Of a stretch of DNA of 64,000 bases, positions 48,441 through 61,787 are shown one piece after another. The DNA lies in NCBI RefSeq assembly GCF_009389715.1, contig NC_052405.1, positions 11,548,694 through 11,612,693 of the forward strand, read 5' to 3'. Numbering within the stretch: the stretch's first letter is position 1; each line of letters starts with the position of its first letter. Source of the stretch: Phoenix dactylifera. Lineage: Eukaryota; Streptophyta; Magnoliopsida; Arecales; Arecaceae. Position numbers and translations under genes: made by a program. The notes under the pieces were generated by a model. That model was not told the DNA's origin and searched no databases. It saw only the letters and a program-made list of their open reading frames with translations.

Positions 48441-48965
48441 GACCAAGAGGGTCTTAAATGGTCGGCTTTGGACCGTCTGAATGCTAACAAAATGGTAATT
48501 AAGGTAAAGGTGATGAGATAATTATGAGAATTTTTTTTTTTTTTTTTGGAAAGAGTCAAGATATATAGAAATTATATCTTAGCCTCTATGAATAAATATT
48601 TGAAAAAATTGTATATGGTTGGCTATGCTGGATGTAGTTAATAGAACTATAGTTGTGCTTGGTGCACCCCTCATAGTACTTGGATGAGCACCAATTTTGT
48701 ATACCATACAAGGAATGGGTTGTTTATCAAAAGTTCTATTGCCCATTTTATCTCTAATGATTCACCAAAAAAAAAAAAAAGAGTGGGGGTTGGTGGTGGG
48801 TATATTTGGATAAGCATTTTGTTAAGTTGTTAAAAAAAATGCAGGTGAAAAATTTATTGGATAATATCTATATGGCAATCCTCTTTTCTTTCTTTTTTTT
48901 AAGTAAAACAATAAAATAAATTTGAAAAAAAATACTGAATAAATTGTGGACTATTATCCTTGCAG

Positions 48966-48997
<32 letters not shown>

Positions 48998-50059
48998 GTA
49001 CAAACAGCATCGGAAGCACATAAGCGATTATCAAAGAAAGAATATCAGCCGGCAGAGAGATCATATCAAAGGCTTCCTTTTTCATCTTATGAGAAATAGG
49101 GAGATTTGGATAACCACACCCATTCTCATTTGAAAACCTTTTCATATAATTAAATAATAAATGCTCCATTTTATCTTCTATTAAGCATATCTACATGGCT
49201 TAACATTTAGAAGGATGTGCACATAATGTGATACCAGGAGAGGATTGGTGCATTTACTCTCATATTTGGTGTTCAAGATTAATCTAATGTTCAATGTGAA
49301 TGAATGCTTTTCCTTCTCTTTTCTCCCTCGGAACAAGATCAACTAAATATTTTTACTATCATTAGTGTCAACTTTTCATATGGAATGAAGGAAAAAACTT
49401 TTTGCATAAAATATGTGCTGTTACAGTGGCTCTCCTTTGTCATGCTCCAGGAGTGCAACAATAATATTGGGAAACGGCACTTGTTTGCCAGCTCGGTCTC
49501 GTTGGACCCTTCTGCTTTGTCAAGTTAAAGTCCTGTCAAGAATCATGATGGAGACCGTCATTAGTGCGATCGTGTCTTTTAGGTTTCCCAACGGAGAGTA
49601 TTCTTTCTCGCTTGTCTTCTTCCTTCTTCTTCCCCCCCCTGTGACTTCAGCAGCAGTTAACGAAAGAGTCGGTGTGTGCATGCTGTAGAGAAAATAATAT
49701 ATTAAGTAGATGAGGCAGGAAAGGAAAGGCAAGAGTGGACGCACAGTATCTCGAAGGGGGTGGGTGGGAGCCCATGCACCCATCGTACCACTGAAAACAT
49801 GGACTCAGCTTTGGGAAACCACGGCCGAAACAACGGACGTGCCGAGAATTATATACAAAAAAAACAGTTGGTGGCCCGCATCCCGGATGCATGAGCCCAT
49901 GTGTAGTGTATGTATGTATATGGAGAACAAATTATGAAACAGTAGGTGGCGCACTTGCTTTGAGATTTGTACAGGTGATGGATGATAGAGATTGGACCAC
50001 TTTAAGAGCTGCGTGGTGGATGACCCAAAAGTGGAGGCGTGCAGAAGGTGAATGGTAGC

Positions 50060-50430
50060 TTTGGGTTAGATTAGATAGGGATCAGATTAGATACGGGTTA
50101 GATCAAAAGTTTATCAACCTAAATCCAATTTGTTTATTAAATAGGTTAAAATTTTAAATCTGAATTCAACATGTTTATTAGAGGGATTAAATGGATTTAA
50201 ATAGGTTAAACAAATTAAGCAGGTCGGAATAAACATGTCAGGAACAGGTTAATTAAGTAGATTTCAAATAAGTTAAATAAATTTTAAACAGGTTTAAATC
50301 TGAACACAATCCACTTAATAAACAAGTTTAACGGATTGACCCATTTATGACCTAAATTCGTTCATGTCAAACCCAAATTTGCTTAAAGCAGGTTATGCGC
50401 GGATCGAGTTGACGGATCGGATTATAAATT
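50060..50430 (+). repeat. Degenerate TTAAATAGGTT-type repeat zone
   Basis: Words such as AAATAGGTTAAA, AAACAGGTTTAAAT and GACCCATTTATGACC recur irregularly, bounded by GATCGGATTA-like stretches. The pattern is that of a decayed short-period repeat. Confidence 0.45.
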
Positions 50431-51703
50431 ACCATCCTTGGTGGATGGTTTTTTTTAAAAAAGAGATCAATATTTGCCTTTTGTATTAATTTTATTCTAT
50501 TGAAACTAAATGAATATAATAATGTGGCATATTTACACTATGCTGCAACATACATTTTTGCGTCCTCTATTATTATTTTTTTTTACAAGGAGGTTGGGCG
50601 ACAATGTGGCCAAATGTCGGAGCGATGGTAAGGTGGAATATCAAACCCAAGTTTTATATATATATCAATAAAATGTTTAGAACTTTAATGTCATGAATAT
50701 TTTTATTAATCAAAATTTTATGATTGTTATTGGAAATTACAAGATGCTTTAGAACAAATTAAAAGTTAATATTATTTTATATGGTTCTAAAAAAGTTACC
50801 CACTAACCATTGGCTCTTTTTTAATTATTTTTACAACGTTTATACCAGAATTTGTCTTTTAGAAACCTCTCTAGCTTCCAATAGTCACATATAATTTTAA
50901 TCAGGAGATGTCTTGTCTGCCATTTGACCACTTGAAATCAAACAGTAAATTTGTTTTTAAATGCCTCTATGTGAACAAATGTTTTACTTAAAATGGCAAA
51001 TGTTTGGTTCTGTCTTTTGCTAACTATAAAAAGGACCCATTAATCAAAAGGAGGTAATGGTATACTATGTTAGAATTTTCCTAAAAATATTATGTGGTGG
51101 TGACTTTGCTTTTTCATTTCTTTTTGTGACAATTAAAATATTATTTTTTTATTGACTTTCTGCATTTTGTTAGTTTCTAGTTTTCAGATGACTAGAGAAT
51201 ATCCATTCAAGGTTCACCACCTCATGTTTATACACCATGAAGGGCAAATCATTAATTAGAGGTCAATATCATAGACATGCCTCCATGACCTACATCACCT
51301 TAAACCTTCTTATTTGTTCACTTATTTATTAGCTATTTATCTAAACCCTAAAATTAGATTAATGTTTATAGCAATTAGACACTATCTTTATAACATTATT
51401 TAGTGTGTCTAAATTGCAGACTTATAGTAAACAATTTGATTAGTGTTTCCAATGGAAAATGTTATTATACTATTGCCAATAGCAATGTTGGTATAGAAGG
51501 CCTATAACTAAATCGTAACTAGCAATATATTTTTGTTGAAGAAAAGGGGGATTTCTTGTTTCTTGATTACTTGCTCGATCCTAATCAATAATTATATTTC
51601 AAATCGCCTTTTCATCTCAACAACCTACAAGTGCACACTAATATTTATTTAGCACATTCAGCGCATGTGAGGTAAAGAAATGGATTGACAAATTTTAACC
51701 TCG

Positions 51704-51733
51704 ACATATGTATGTATGTATGTATGTATGTAT
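51704..51733. repeat. TATG microsatellite
   Basis: About seven TATG units lie next to the left arm of a foldback element. Confidence 0.9.
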
Positions 51734-51756
51734 AAAGATAGAGAGAGAAAAAGAGA

Positions 51757-52105
51757 GATTTACTTAGTTACACTTGAATAAATCACTACCTAGATCCGAC
51801 AAGTCTAGATTGCAAGATGTGGGGTCCCATGTTGATGATCTAGGATGTTAAATATAATTTATTATATCTAAATTGCTTACACATTAAAAATTATGTGATT
51901 AGAAGACCTCTAAAAAAAGGTATACTTTAAATAATGTAAAACATTGCATATTTTTTATGCATGGGCTACAAGTTTTTTTGCGTATTAAATAGTTTAGAAA
52001 TAGTAGATCATATCTAGTAACACGAATCATCAAAGTAGAATTACCATCTCTCAATTTAGATCTGAGGAGAGATCTACTCAAGTGTATCCAAGTCAAATTC
52101 TCTCT
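51757..52105. mobile_element. Foldback MITE, same family as the TRM5-intron copy
   Basis: The left arm (TTAGTTACACTTGAATAAAT, about 51768) is an inverted copy of the right arm (GAGATCTACTCAAGTGTATC, about 52069). The core repeats the theme of a 'lowered' palindrome: ATCTAAATTGCTTACACATT is mirrored by TTTAGAAATAGTAGATCATA. The core also matches 33520-33590. Confidence 0.65.
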
Positions 52106-52114
52106 CTTTCTAAA

Positions 52115-52556
52115 CTATCTAAATTTTTTACCATTTAAGGCATGGGCTAGGATCATCAAATCACATGATGTTTTGTGTGTAAGCAATTTAGAAATAGTAA
52201 GTTATATTTAACGGCTCGAATTTTCGACGGACGAGTCATATTGATGATCCGATCCATTGGATATGATCTACTACTCTAAACTGCTTGCACACCAAAAATC
52301 TTATAACTTAGAGACTACTAAGCCATGCATCATTGGTCAAAAAAAATGTGTATTGTTTATGTTATTCAGATTATCTAATTTTTTAACTACTTAATACAAT
52401 ATCTAGAAGTATCCAAATTACATGATTTTTGTTATGTAAGCAGTTTATAGATAGTAAATCACATCCAATGACTTGGATCATCAATATAGAACATCATCAT
52501 CCAATCTAGACCCAATCAAATCGGAGTGGAGATCCACTCGAGTGTAATCAAGTTAA

Positions 52557-52560
<4 letters not shown>
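52115..52560. mobile_element. Further partial foldback copies
   Basis: GTAAGCAATTTAGAAATAGT (about 52180), its inverted form (about 52265-52300) and a third arm ending GGAGATCCACTCGAGTGTAA (about 52528-52547) show at least one more copy, probably nested or truncated. Confidence 0.55.

Positions 52561-52602
<42 letters not shown>
52557..52602. repeat. CT then TA microsatellite
   Basis: About 12 CT units run into 10-11 TA units. As at 33657, the tract abuts the right end of a foldback element. Confidence 0.9.
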
Positions 52603-55600
52603 CATATAACTAGTGTAAAATTGACTATCAATATTCTAAAACAATGGTCAATGATATTGATAATGATATAAAACATTTTAAGATGCCTACATATTGAAAA
52701 TCATGAATTTTGGAAGTTATTTATCTATAGATCAAATGGATACAAAATGGATTGTATAAATAATGTGAATATGTTGAAATATAGGACAAGACGCATAACT
52801 ATTAAATCCATTCCAGCTTTCAAAAAAGCTAGTAAATCCAATCCAATTTTTATGACCTACATGACTTAAAAGCATGTATGTATGATCCATAATTCAGCAT
52901 GTTTGAGTGCTTCTAAACCATAATTATACATTATAATTGTCAATCTTCAAGCCACTTGATGTATAGGTAAATGATTTTTAAAATAAATGAATCTCAATTT
53001 ATGGGTATTTGAAATGTTCTAGATTATTATCATTTACATGAGTTGTCATTTTAGAACATTATAATTGAATTTGCACGGAGTATTGAGGTCTCAATATCCT
53101 TAAGTATCAAAGAAGTCCACCTTATGGTCGATTTTTAAACTCGCTGCATTAGTTGGAGATCTAAAAGTATAAATTTTAAAAAATAAAATTGGATCATTTT
53201 ATCAAAAAATGGTCAAAATAAATTGGGGTGGTCTTTAAGTCTGATAATCATCATTAATTTTAGGATCATTAAAATATTTTATCAAAGATTTAAAGTTTGG
53301 TGTGTACTTGAGTTAATTGTATCTGTAAATTGTTGTTCTAAAGTTTCAAAATTTCGAATTTCAAAAAGAAACTTGGTAATTTTAGCACTATAGTAGATTT
53401 AATATGTGTACAATTTGATTGATGCTCTTGAGGTGCATGACAAGATAGGTCAATGTTTTGTTTTGTGCATGCATGCATGGGGCATAGATTATCATTAGAC
53501 CTACCAACAGTGGTTGAGACAGGTTTTAGCTTGAGGGGTTGAAATAAACAGCAATCCAAACCATTTGTCGTAGTATACACCCTTGCTCATTTTTGACAAC
53601 ACAACTTTCTCCAGCAAAAGACAATATTTGAAAAGAAAGTCATAAACAAGGGCTTCTTTATGGGATTGGGGCTATTATACTACTTCAAACTGTTGCAAAC
53701 AATATATCTATATATATATTTCAAATTATCAAAAACTCACATAATTTGGAACATTAGGGGAAAAATCAGAGAAACAACGTCCGAAAATCGGAAGGAGGTT
53801 TCTAAAGTCTGGCTCCAGCCAGGGGTGGATACAAGGAAGGGGCTAAGGCTCTCAGTGACGAACGTTAGCGGCGGTGGTGGTTGGAAAAGAAAAGAAAAAA
53901 GACAAACCATGGCAAAAAAGAAAAAGATTCTTATTCTAGTTAATTTCTGGCCGACGACCGTAATTTCGGGTCATGAGAAGAAGAATGAGAAAAGGGAAAG
54001 AAGGCCAACGTGTTACCTTGGCACCGGCAACTTCGACTTTTAGCGAGCATAGTGATGGCCACTACGAACCTCAACAGAAAAAGAGGAAGAAAGAGAGAAC
54101 GAGAAGAAATTGCTCGGGGTGGAGAGCTTTGGATGGTGGGGGCTTTCTCTTATGGAGGAAGAATGCGTTGTTATTCTCTCTACTAAACTAAGAAGGAAAG
54201 TTTAAATTGATCCTAACCAGGTTTGTCTTTGCACAACTACGATTGCACGAAGAAATTTCTTTACAATTAAGCTAAAACAGCAAATTCTTATCCATTATAT
54301 TTGGTAGCACATCCATGGCAAATAGATCCTGGGAACACATTCTATGATTATAGGGTGGCAATATTATTCATCTGATCCGGATCACAATGGAAAAATAAAA
54401 CGTATATATCCCTATATCAAACGTCCCACAATTTTTGGTGGTTGTTTGGGGAGGATTAACTGTTTTCTTATCTATATGCAATGGAAAACATGTCATTTAG
54501 AATATGATATGTGGCCTCTGATCCTGGACCTACTTCATTGCCATGGACGACCATGGACCTCATCAATGAGAACTACTTCAGAAGATTGGGGCTTTATTGG
54601 TCCTGTTAACTGATATAGTCAAACTACTCTAGTATTCAAATCCCATTCTGCATGTTTACGTAAAAAAGTTAGTTTTTTTCAAAAATACCCCTCTATGTAA
54701 TTGATTTTCTAAACATATCTTTCTGTTTAATTGATTTTCAGATTCCGATTCCAGAAACAAACCAGATACATCGAGGAATGTGGCCATCCGATTTCCACTC
54801 TAATCCATTCCGATTTCGATTCGGGTCGAGAACTAAACATACCCCTAATTACGGTTATAACACTAATATGACAATTAAGTTTTCTAATTCAACTCCACAT
54901 AAAGTCTCTCTGTATATAAACTAGCATCATGGGGCCAGCATTGACTTAATGCTACTAATTCAACCTTCCACATATTTGGCACCACCAATCTATTGATTCC
55001 ATTCCGCAAGTATGGCAAATTCTTGTACTGAATTAGTGGATGTAAACAGTTCAGAATTCTCATACGATTTTCTTAAAAATAATCATTTATATATAATCTG
55101 CTCTAATATTGTTTGTTGCTAGCATAACTTTTAAATTGGTATTGAAATCATGGCTTAAGTTCTTTATGCTGGGTCTTCCCTTTGGAGTTTCTTAGCATGC
55201 CTTTTAGGTCAAATCAAAACTCATAAAAACCTTGATTCATCTTAATATGGTTAGTGAAAAAGTTTCAATTTTAACTAGCCAAACATATCCAACATCAAAA
55301 TATAAAATCTTTTACAGTCCAAGATCAGATAAATTGTGAAGTGCATCTATGCAACTTCAAACTCCAACAAAAATATTCCCACAAGATGCTTTATGTATTC
55401 AAACATCTCTTCCTAAACAAATCGAAGTAAACAGGAAGCAATAATCAAACGAAGTTTAGATTTCGAGCAGATAAGCAGTTAATAGCCCAATTTATGTTTA
55501 GGCTTGTTACTTGTCCATATGTCCTGCAGTAAGCGAGCAATTTTGTGTCTGAGCAGAAGAACAACCCCATTGATGAACCCAAAACATCAATATTATTACT

Positions 55601-55838
55601 ATGCAACTGGAAATCAACATCCACCCAGAGGTATCTTTCTGCTGTTTTACATCACACACACACAAAAAAAAAAAAGAGGTCTTGGAAGAACTAGAGATTT
55701 AGAGTCATCAACTTGTCAAGTTACATAGCCAATGGGTGATATATTTACATGTGACAGGCCACACTATACATCTTCCATGCTATGAGAAAATGAACCTAGC
55801 AAGCTAGATGTCTTGTAGTCCATCAAAATTATCAGTTA

Positions 55839-58734
55839 CTAAGCACGAGTTATGTTGAGTCCATACTCGGTGAGAATCCGAACCAGTTCAATTTTGGAAA
55901 GCGGCTGCACCAGCAAAACCGATAGATATTTTAATCATCGAAGGGAAGAGCATATCCAACAGTAAACAAATGCTAGTGATATATTTTAGCAGAATTATAA
56001 ATTATAAGCAATAGTCCATCTTATATTCATTAATGAATATTTTTGGGATATGAAATCTTGATGAAATACAAAGGTGTGATCATATACCTTGGCTTGGAAA
56101 GCATTAGCCCCTGCATGGATGAAGCGGTCTCTATCACTTGGCAGACAGTCACTAGATAAAGCAATGATAGGTGTGGTCACTCCCAGAGAACGTAGCTGCT
56201 TCGTTGCCTGTAATTAAACACGAAGTGTAAGCTATCTGCCAGAGAGAGAGAGAGAGAGAGATTTTGATCAAACTCCATCCTAAAATTTATGTAGGGCTCA
56301 AAAAGATAATCAATTTCCCGAAAAGTTGGACCTACCTCATACTTCAGCTTTGATTTTGAAGGGTTCAGTTCTAGATCCTAAACCTGAAATTAACTGTATC
56401 ATGACCCAGGTTGTACAGTGTCAGCATCCAACTTGACCTAGTTGTAGGCATAAGTAATTTTATAAGTCTACCCATGTCGAGCGAGTTCAAGTGATTTTTT
56501 TGTTGCTTGACTCGATGCAGTCTTTTCGTTTTTCCCCTTCTTTTTTAAGGGGAAAGGGGGATTGGGATGCAAAATTGAGTGATTGTGCCTAATCTGCATG
56601 CTGGGACAAGAGTTGGAATTGTTTTATTGTTTACCTTTGAAAATATTGATGCTGTACACGTCTCTCAAAAAGTCTAAAATCTGCTTGCACACCCTTATGG
56701 TCATTTTCCTTTGATAAAAAGAACCTTCGACATCGGGCCGGCTCTTTGATCCTCGACAGACCAAAGCGAATAGACCGTCCTCCTCCCTTGGTACGGCTAT
56801 AGCTGCCCTAACCCTTAGCCCTTTGCCTTGGCTGTTCGAAAGCCACACTAACAAGTGGAGGAGGGGGTTCAAAAACAACTGTGACTCATGCAGTAACTTC
56901 TGTGTTCCTAAACTTAGCTAAAGTTCATTCAACTGGTCAATTAATATCCTGTCAAAAGAAAATGATAATTGATATACAATTTTTTTTAAAGTGAACGAGT
57001 GCATGCATGAGCACGCACTACACGCGTGTGCAAAAATCCTTGAATGAATTATATAGTAAAATTACTTCTTATCAAGTCGACGTCATTGAATCGTAGGAGT
57101 ATGCAATCTTCAGATTTTCAAGACATTTATGCATGTTTCTGATTAACAGAGGGTAATAAGCACTTATGGAGGCTTCTAAAGGGAAAAAAGGCAGAAGTTT
57201 AAACATTGGAGTGATAAAAATAGGTACATAAGCACCTTCTAGTTAAAAGGTAAGCATGCAAATAGTTTCGCCCCATATATATCTATTAATTTGATGAGGG
57301 TCTAACCTTGCAACTTGACAATAAGGTGGCATTTGGTGGCCTAAATAGGATCACTAAGATGATCTTAGATCATTGGTGATCCTTATCCCGAGGTTATCTG
57401 ATCCTCGATTTTTTAAGATCCCCAGATATGGTATGCTATATTTCAATGAGTAAAGATTCACAGTTATCCACGAGTACCCTGTTTGGTATTCTATAGGAAT
57501 TTAAATTCATTGACTATATAATACCAAAATTACCCCTGATATATTTCATAAAAATACACTTAGTAATAATATAAATGCATTATCATAAAATATTAATATA
57601 GTTATTAATATATTTCATAAAAATACATTTATTAGTCCTATAAATCATTAATCCTATAAGGATATATTAATTGTTATTATAGAATTAATATTTTTGTTTA
57701 TACTTATAATATATTATTTTTAGTACTAATATTTTTTTGATTAGAAAAATAAGGCAAAAAGAAGTAATACATTAAATAATTTCACTATATAAACATAAAG
57801 TACCATAATATATTTCTATTATAATTTAAAATTATCATTGAATAATAATATTGACAATAATATGATTAATAATATGTTATAATATCATATATATCATAAA
57901 TACAATATGTATAACATCAATATGATATAATATCATCTATATGATATTGATATAAAAAGTTAACTATATTGATGTACTAATATTTTTTCATTGGATTGGG
58001 GGATATTTTTGTCCACACTGCCTTGAGGTAAACTTTGGATTCCTGACCTCAAGCACGAATGCCCCATCACTAGGTTGGGTGGTGATTTGAGGAATGGAGA
58101 TGATTTGAGATCACTACTATGTAAGATAACCATAGTGTTGATCTCATCACCTCCACCTTGGGATGATCACCCCAATCCAAAAGCCCTCTAAGAGAGTGTT
58201 TTGTTGTTGTTTATCCTCAATATTAGATACATCCACACTTCAAAATACAAAAAAGCATGCTTTGAAAAGAGCAACGAAAAACTTACAAACTAGTAATGTA
58301 AATTTTGTATGCAAAATTTTCGTTAAGTAAATACCTCATGGCCATTCATAACAGGCATGTCCCTATCCATGAAGATAAGATCATATGTTCTGCCTTGCTT
58401 AATGAAGTCCACTGCTATTTTGCCATTCTCTGCCTCCTCCAAGCCCACGTTAGAATCACTCAGAAGCCTCCTCATCACCATCTGCACTTAAATCAGGATA
58501 TCTAAATATATGTTACGCCCCAGATACTTATGTAGAATAAAGAGTTAGACATGCAAACACTTAAAGGTTCCAAAACTATATAATACTGTTAGTCAATATA
58601 TCCATTAGACATGTACGCATAATTTATCTCCATGACTGCAAGATCCAAAACAAAAATCATAAGAAGCTGGTGGTTTTTACCCTGTTGATCTCGATGTCCT
58701 CGACCAGAAGAACCCTCCGCCCCGTCGAACCCAT
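55839..58734 (-). CDS. Single-domain two-component response regulator (receiver only)
   Basis: Four exons with GT-AG borders (58734-58681, 58481-58335, 56207-56088, 55904-55839) join in phase 0 throughout to 128 residues plus TAG. The protein is one receiver domain: RRVLLVEDIEINR with the acidic pocket Glu-Asp (12-13), LIFMDRDMPVMNG with the phospho-acceptor Asp (57), IIALSSDC with the conserved Ser, and AFQAKPLSK with the conserved Lys (about 107). No DNA-binding or other output domain follows, as in short plant response regulators (type A or type C/ARR22-like; rice ORR41/42 are similar in layout). It should receive phosphate from histidine phosphotransfer proteins in cytokinin or related signalling. 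ATG 58734 is chosen because the receiver starts seven residues later. A 106-codon frame (58909-58589) overlaps exon 1 in another phase. Intron 2 carries a MITE. Confidence 0.9.
56241..56261. repeat. AG microsatellite
   Basis: About 10 AG units lie just upstream of exon 3 of the response regulator. Confidence 0.85.
57325..58189. mobile_element. Harbinger-like MITE, 865 bp, in the response regulator intron
   Basis: The ends GGTGGCATTTGG (57325) and CCAAAAGCCCTC (58178-58189) are imperfect inverted repeats, flanked by TAA at 57322-57324 and 58190-58192. GATGATC-type words recur near both ends and the core (57530-57960) is extremely AT-rich. It has no coding capacity. Confidence 0.7.
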
Positions 58735-58804
58735 GGAAGCCCGGCCGCCGTCGCAGTGCAGCGAGAAACAAATCCTTGCTATAGTGGAATTGAGGACGAA
58801 GAAC

Positions 58805-58822
58805 GACCATATATAAAAACTC
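58805..58822 (-). promoter_or_regulatory. Candidate TATA box of the response regulator
   Basis: On the minus strand GTTTTTATATATGG lies about 75-85 bp before the start codon. It is the best TATA match upstream, but a leader this short would exclude the overlapping upstream frame. Confidence 0.4.
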
Positions 58823-60464
58823 ACTGGCGGCTGGTGCAGTAGAATGTGCATTGAATTCGTACAATGGCTGTCCAGATAACGCCGCAGCCTGGGACCCAGC
58901 AGCCTCCATGAGTGGAGCCTGACAACCACTGGCCGAGAATGGAACTTGGTCAGTAGGAGAAGAAAGAAGAAATGCAGCAATTTGTAGACAACTTATTCCA
59001 ATTCCATTGTAATAGTTAGTTTGGCACTTCCCAAGCTTACCTTGCCAAATGGAAACAAGGGAGGTAAGCCCTTAAAATCCCTTGCCATTACAAGCAAGAC
59101 TGAAGTAAAGGATGCTTGTCCATAAAATGTGAGAGGGAAAGCCTCTATAGGCCCCATGTTGATACGTGGGAGATATGGCAATAATTGATCTCATATATTC
59201 TACGTGAATATGTTATAAAAAAGGAGGCCTCAAAACTTAGGGACCAAGTCTTGCATGTCATATTTTCATTTCTTACTCTCTCTTTTTTTTCCTTTCAAAA
59301 ATTTAATAAAAAATAAATCAGTAAAATTAAACTAGCTAGATTAAACAATGTAATGAAACTTCTTCAGTAGTAGGAATTTTTAAATTAAAAAAACACCTCT
59401 TCGAGAAACCAGTTGACTAAGAATTTTATTCTCGATCCCTTGTTTTCAGTGATCATTAATTTTATGTTTAATCTCTAATCCATGTGTACAAAAGTAGGCA
59501 TGACTATATTGAGAACTGGCCTAATTATGTGTATGAAGTACTGAATGTGGAAGTAGTGAAAGTAAAACGGCCATCAAACAAAGGATATATAAGGTGCTAA
59601 GTTCCCCTTCATGCAAATGATCTCATCAAACCAGCTAAGCAATTCATGGGAGATTCTAACTCTACGTTCTTAGGGATGTCCTCATGTCCAAGACGAGTTT
59701 AGCAAGCAGGAATCAGATTAATGCAAATGGGAGACAAATGAGGGAAGAAAAGTTAGAGGGAGGAATAGTTGTATTAATTGATTACTACCAAGTGTGAAGA
59801 GGAAGTGAAGACCTGGGATTCTGTTGCTCTTCCTACAAAGAGGTAAAGGAAAACTGGCAGCCATGTGCTGTGGTACCACCTTTTCTTCCTCTTGTTCTCC
59901 ATGCGTCCAAGCTTCCGCTGCCATGGCTTTCTTCTTTCCTTTTCCCTTGCCAAAGTGAGGCTGCTTGAGACTTAATAAGGGACGGGTCCCGGCTACGTCT
60001 GTTGCGATGGTTGATGCCAAATCCCTATGAGGATATTCTTGGTTTTCAGAAGCAAATATTTGTTCTTCTTATTGTGGCAAGTTAAATCCAACAGTAGAAA
60101 CCTGGGTCTTGTGGATAAGTGCATAGAAATTTCTATGAGGATGCGATTATGTGCTACTGGAAGCTCCATTATTGAGGATCTATTACTTAGGATTTCTGCT
60201 GTTTTTGAAGCAAGAACCATTGTGATGGAGATTGAGGAATTGATTGGCTAGGTGCCCGTGGCTTCTCTTCTATCTTCGTTAAGACCATACTTGATCCCCG
60301 TATTGTATATATAGAGATTTATTTCTAATGATGCTTCATGTCATGATGATGGCCGTAAGGCTAGATATGATGTTCAAAAGGTAGGTCTTTTGCTACTTAT
60401 TTCTCATGTCCATGACATGAAAGAAAAATCATAAAAATGTCAAATATCATGCAACAATGCATGG

Positions 60465-60467
<3 letters not shown>

Positions 60468-60529
<62 letters not shown>
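60468..60529. repeat. AT microsatellite, about 31 units
   Basis: An uninterrupted AT run of about 62 bp. A near twin is at 61722-61784. Confidence 0.95.
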
Positions 60530-60533
<4 letters not shown>

Positions 60534-61189
60534 TAAATAAAAGATTGGCAGTTTGACGAGTGTACAAAGGTTGAAATCAAAACATGGTAGAGTTGGCTGA
60601 GCTGACCATTAATTCAAAGACAAGTACTTAAGAAGATTTTGAATTAAAAAAGAAAAAAATAATTGATTAAAACACTAATTAGTTTAAAATTTTAGTCATT
60701 CATCAAAATCAATATTTAAAAATGCCTTGACTTCTTGCACCAATATGCAACATAATTCATGTTTTTTTAAAAGGCCAATCATTAATACGACTCTCTTGCC
60801 ACTACAGCAATATCTGGTATTGCCAATGCTTTTTAATGCATTTGCCCATGGGAAAAATTATCGTGTGACATTTTAATCATATATTATGGATAATATTTCT
60901 TCAAATACATGTAGATCGCTATCACTTGTTTCCATCACAACTTAGTTCACATGTTTTATGCGAATGGTAATTGAGAGTCATATTACAGTTGAACCAATCA
61001 TCGGTGATTAACAGTAACAGAGATGGATGATATATCTATTTTTGTTTTTTAACAGTAACAGTTCAAATAGAGCTAGAACTCATAGAAGTGTTTTAGAGAG
61101 GGAGAGAAGGCAAAAGCTTAAAATTGCTGGAAGCGTTTAGAAGTGCATCCGCATAGAAGTTTCTATGCGTCCATCATGCCCGAATCATA

Positions 61190-61660
61190 GCATCATCGTG
61201 GGACCAGTTTCATGAACCCGACCGTATTCATGGCACGTGGCATCTCGACGGCATCTATCGAGGAAAAGCTGACATGGCGGCGTGACGTACGAAAGGGGAA
61301 AGATCCGGGCCGGATCTCACGAAAGGGACAGAAAGGCAGCGGACCTTTTATCGATCTTTCCTTCCAAGTCTTTCCAGAAAGACGCCACGTGTCCTCTAAA
61401 CGATTTCGACCAACAGTTTTTCGACACGTTTCATCGATTCCGTCAACTGGTGGGTGGAAGATCTTATGCTGTTTCGTGTTCAGGATTTCCGAGGCCGTGC
61501 ACGTCTCTCGGTCTGAGATTTAATGTGGGGTGGGACGTTGATGCGAACACTGAAGAAGATTTGGATAGTACTACGCGGACAGGTCATATTACCAAATCGA
61601 AGGTCTGTGCCACATGGCATCATATCATTGGCAAGTTTATGGGCCCTCAGGACAAGCTTT
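61190..61660. other. GC-richer island with two G-boxes
   Basis: CACGTG occurs at 61234-61239 (GGCACGTGGC) and 61386-61391 (GCCACGTGTC), both ACGT-core contexts of ABRE/G-box type, with GTGACGTACG near 61281. Open frames of 103 and 140 codons lie here but resemble no known protein. It could be an orphan promoter or an exon fragment. Confidence 0.35.
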
Positions 61661-61720
61661 TACAATTTTTTTTTAAAAAAATAAAAAACTTAGACAGCAG
61701 CTGAGGAGGAAAGATTGGAA

Positions 61721-61721
<1 letters not shown>

Positions 61722-61784
<63 letters not shown>
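61722..61784. repeat. AT microsatellite, about 31 units
   Basis: A second uninterrupted AT run of about 62 bp, 1.2 kb from the first. Confidence 0.95.

Positions 61785-61787
<3 letters not shown>

Larger units (their letters stand above)
48441..55838. other. Gene-free AT-rich spacer with repeats
   Basis: I find no supportable gene. The region has T runs (for example 48530-48548, 48965-48986), a degenerate repeat zone (50060-50430), the foldback cluster (51757-52560) and a TATG microsatellite (about 51706-51733). Frames near 53660-54190 and 49500-49780 resemble no known protein. Confidence 0.5.

Noticed and set aside
48072-48446. Arg-rich and Ala-rich frames over fructokinase exon 1 (e.g. 47979-48422 plus, 48072-48446 minus)
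   Set aside because: They are shadows of the GC-rich true exon, which has clear pfkB motifs in its own frame.
59718-60020. 100-codon minus-strand frame upstream of the response regulator
   Set aside because: Its lysine-rich start looks plausible, but it shows no domain, no conserved motif and no splice context that I can support.
61282-61704. 140-codon frame as a gene
   Set aside because: It resembles no known family, has no clear codon bias, ends in a poly-A/T tract and lacks splice or promoter support beyond the G-boxes.
60468-61784. The two long AT runs as origins or cruciform elements
   Set aside because: They are plain AT microsatellites of the kind scattered through plant spacers; nothing else marks a function.
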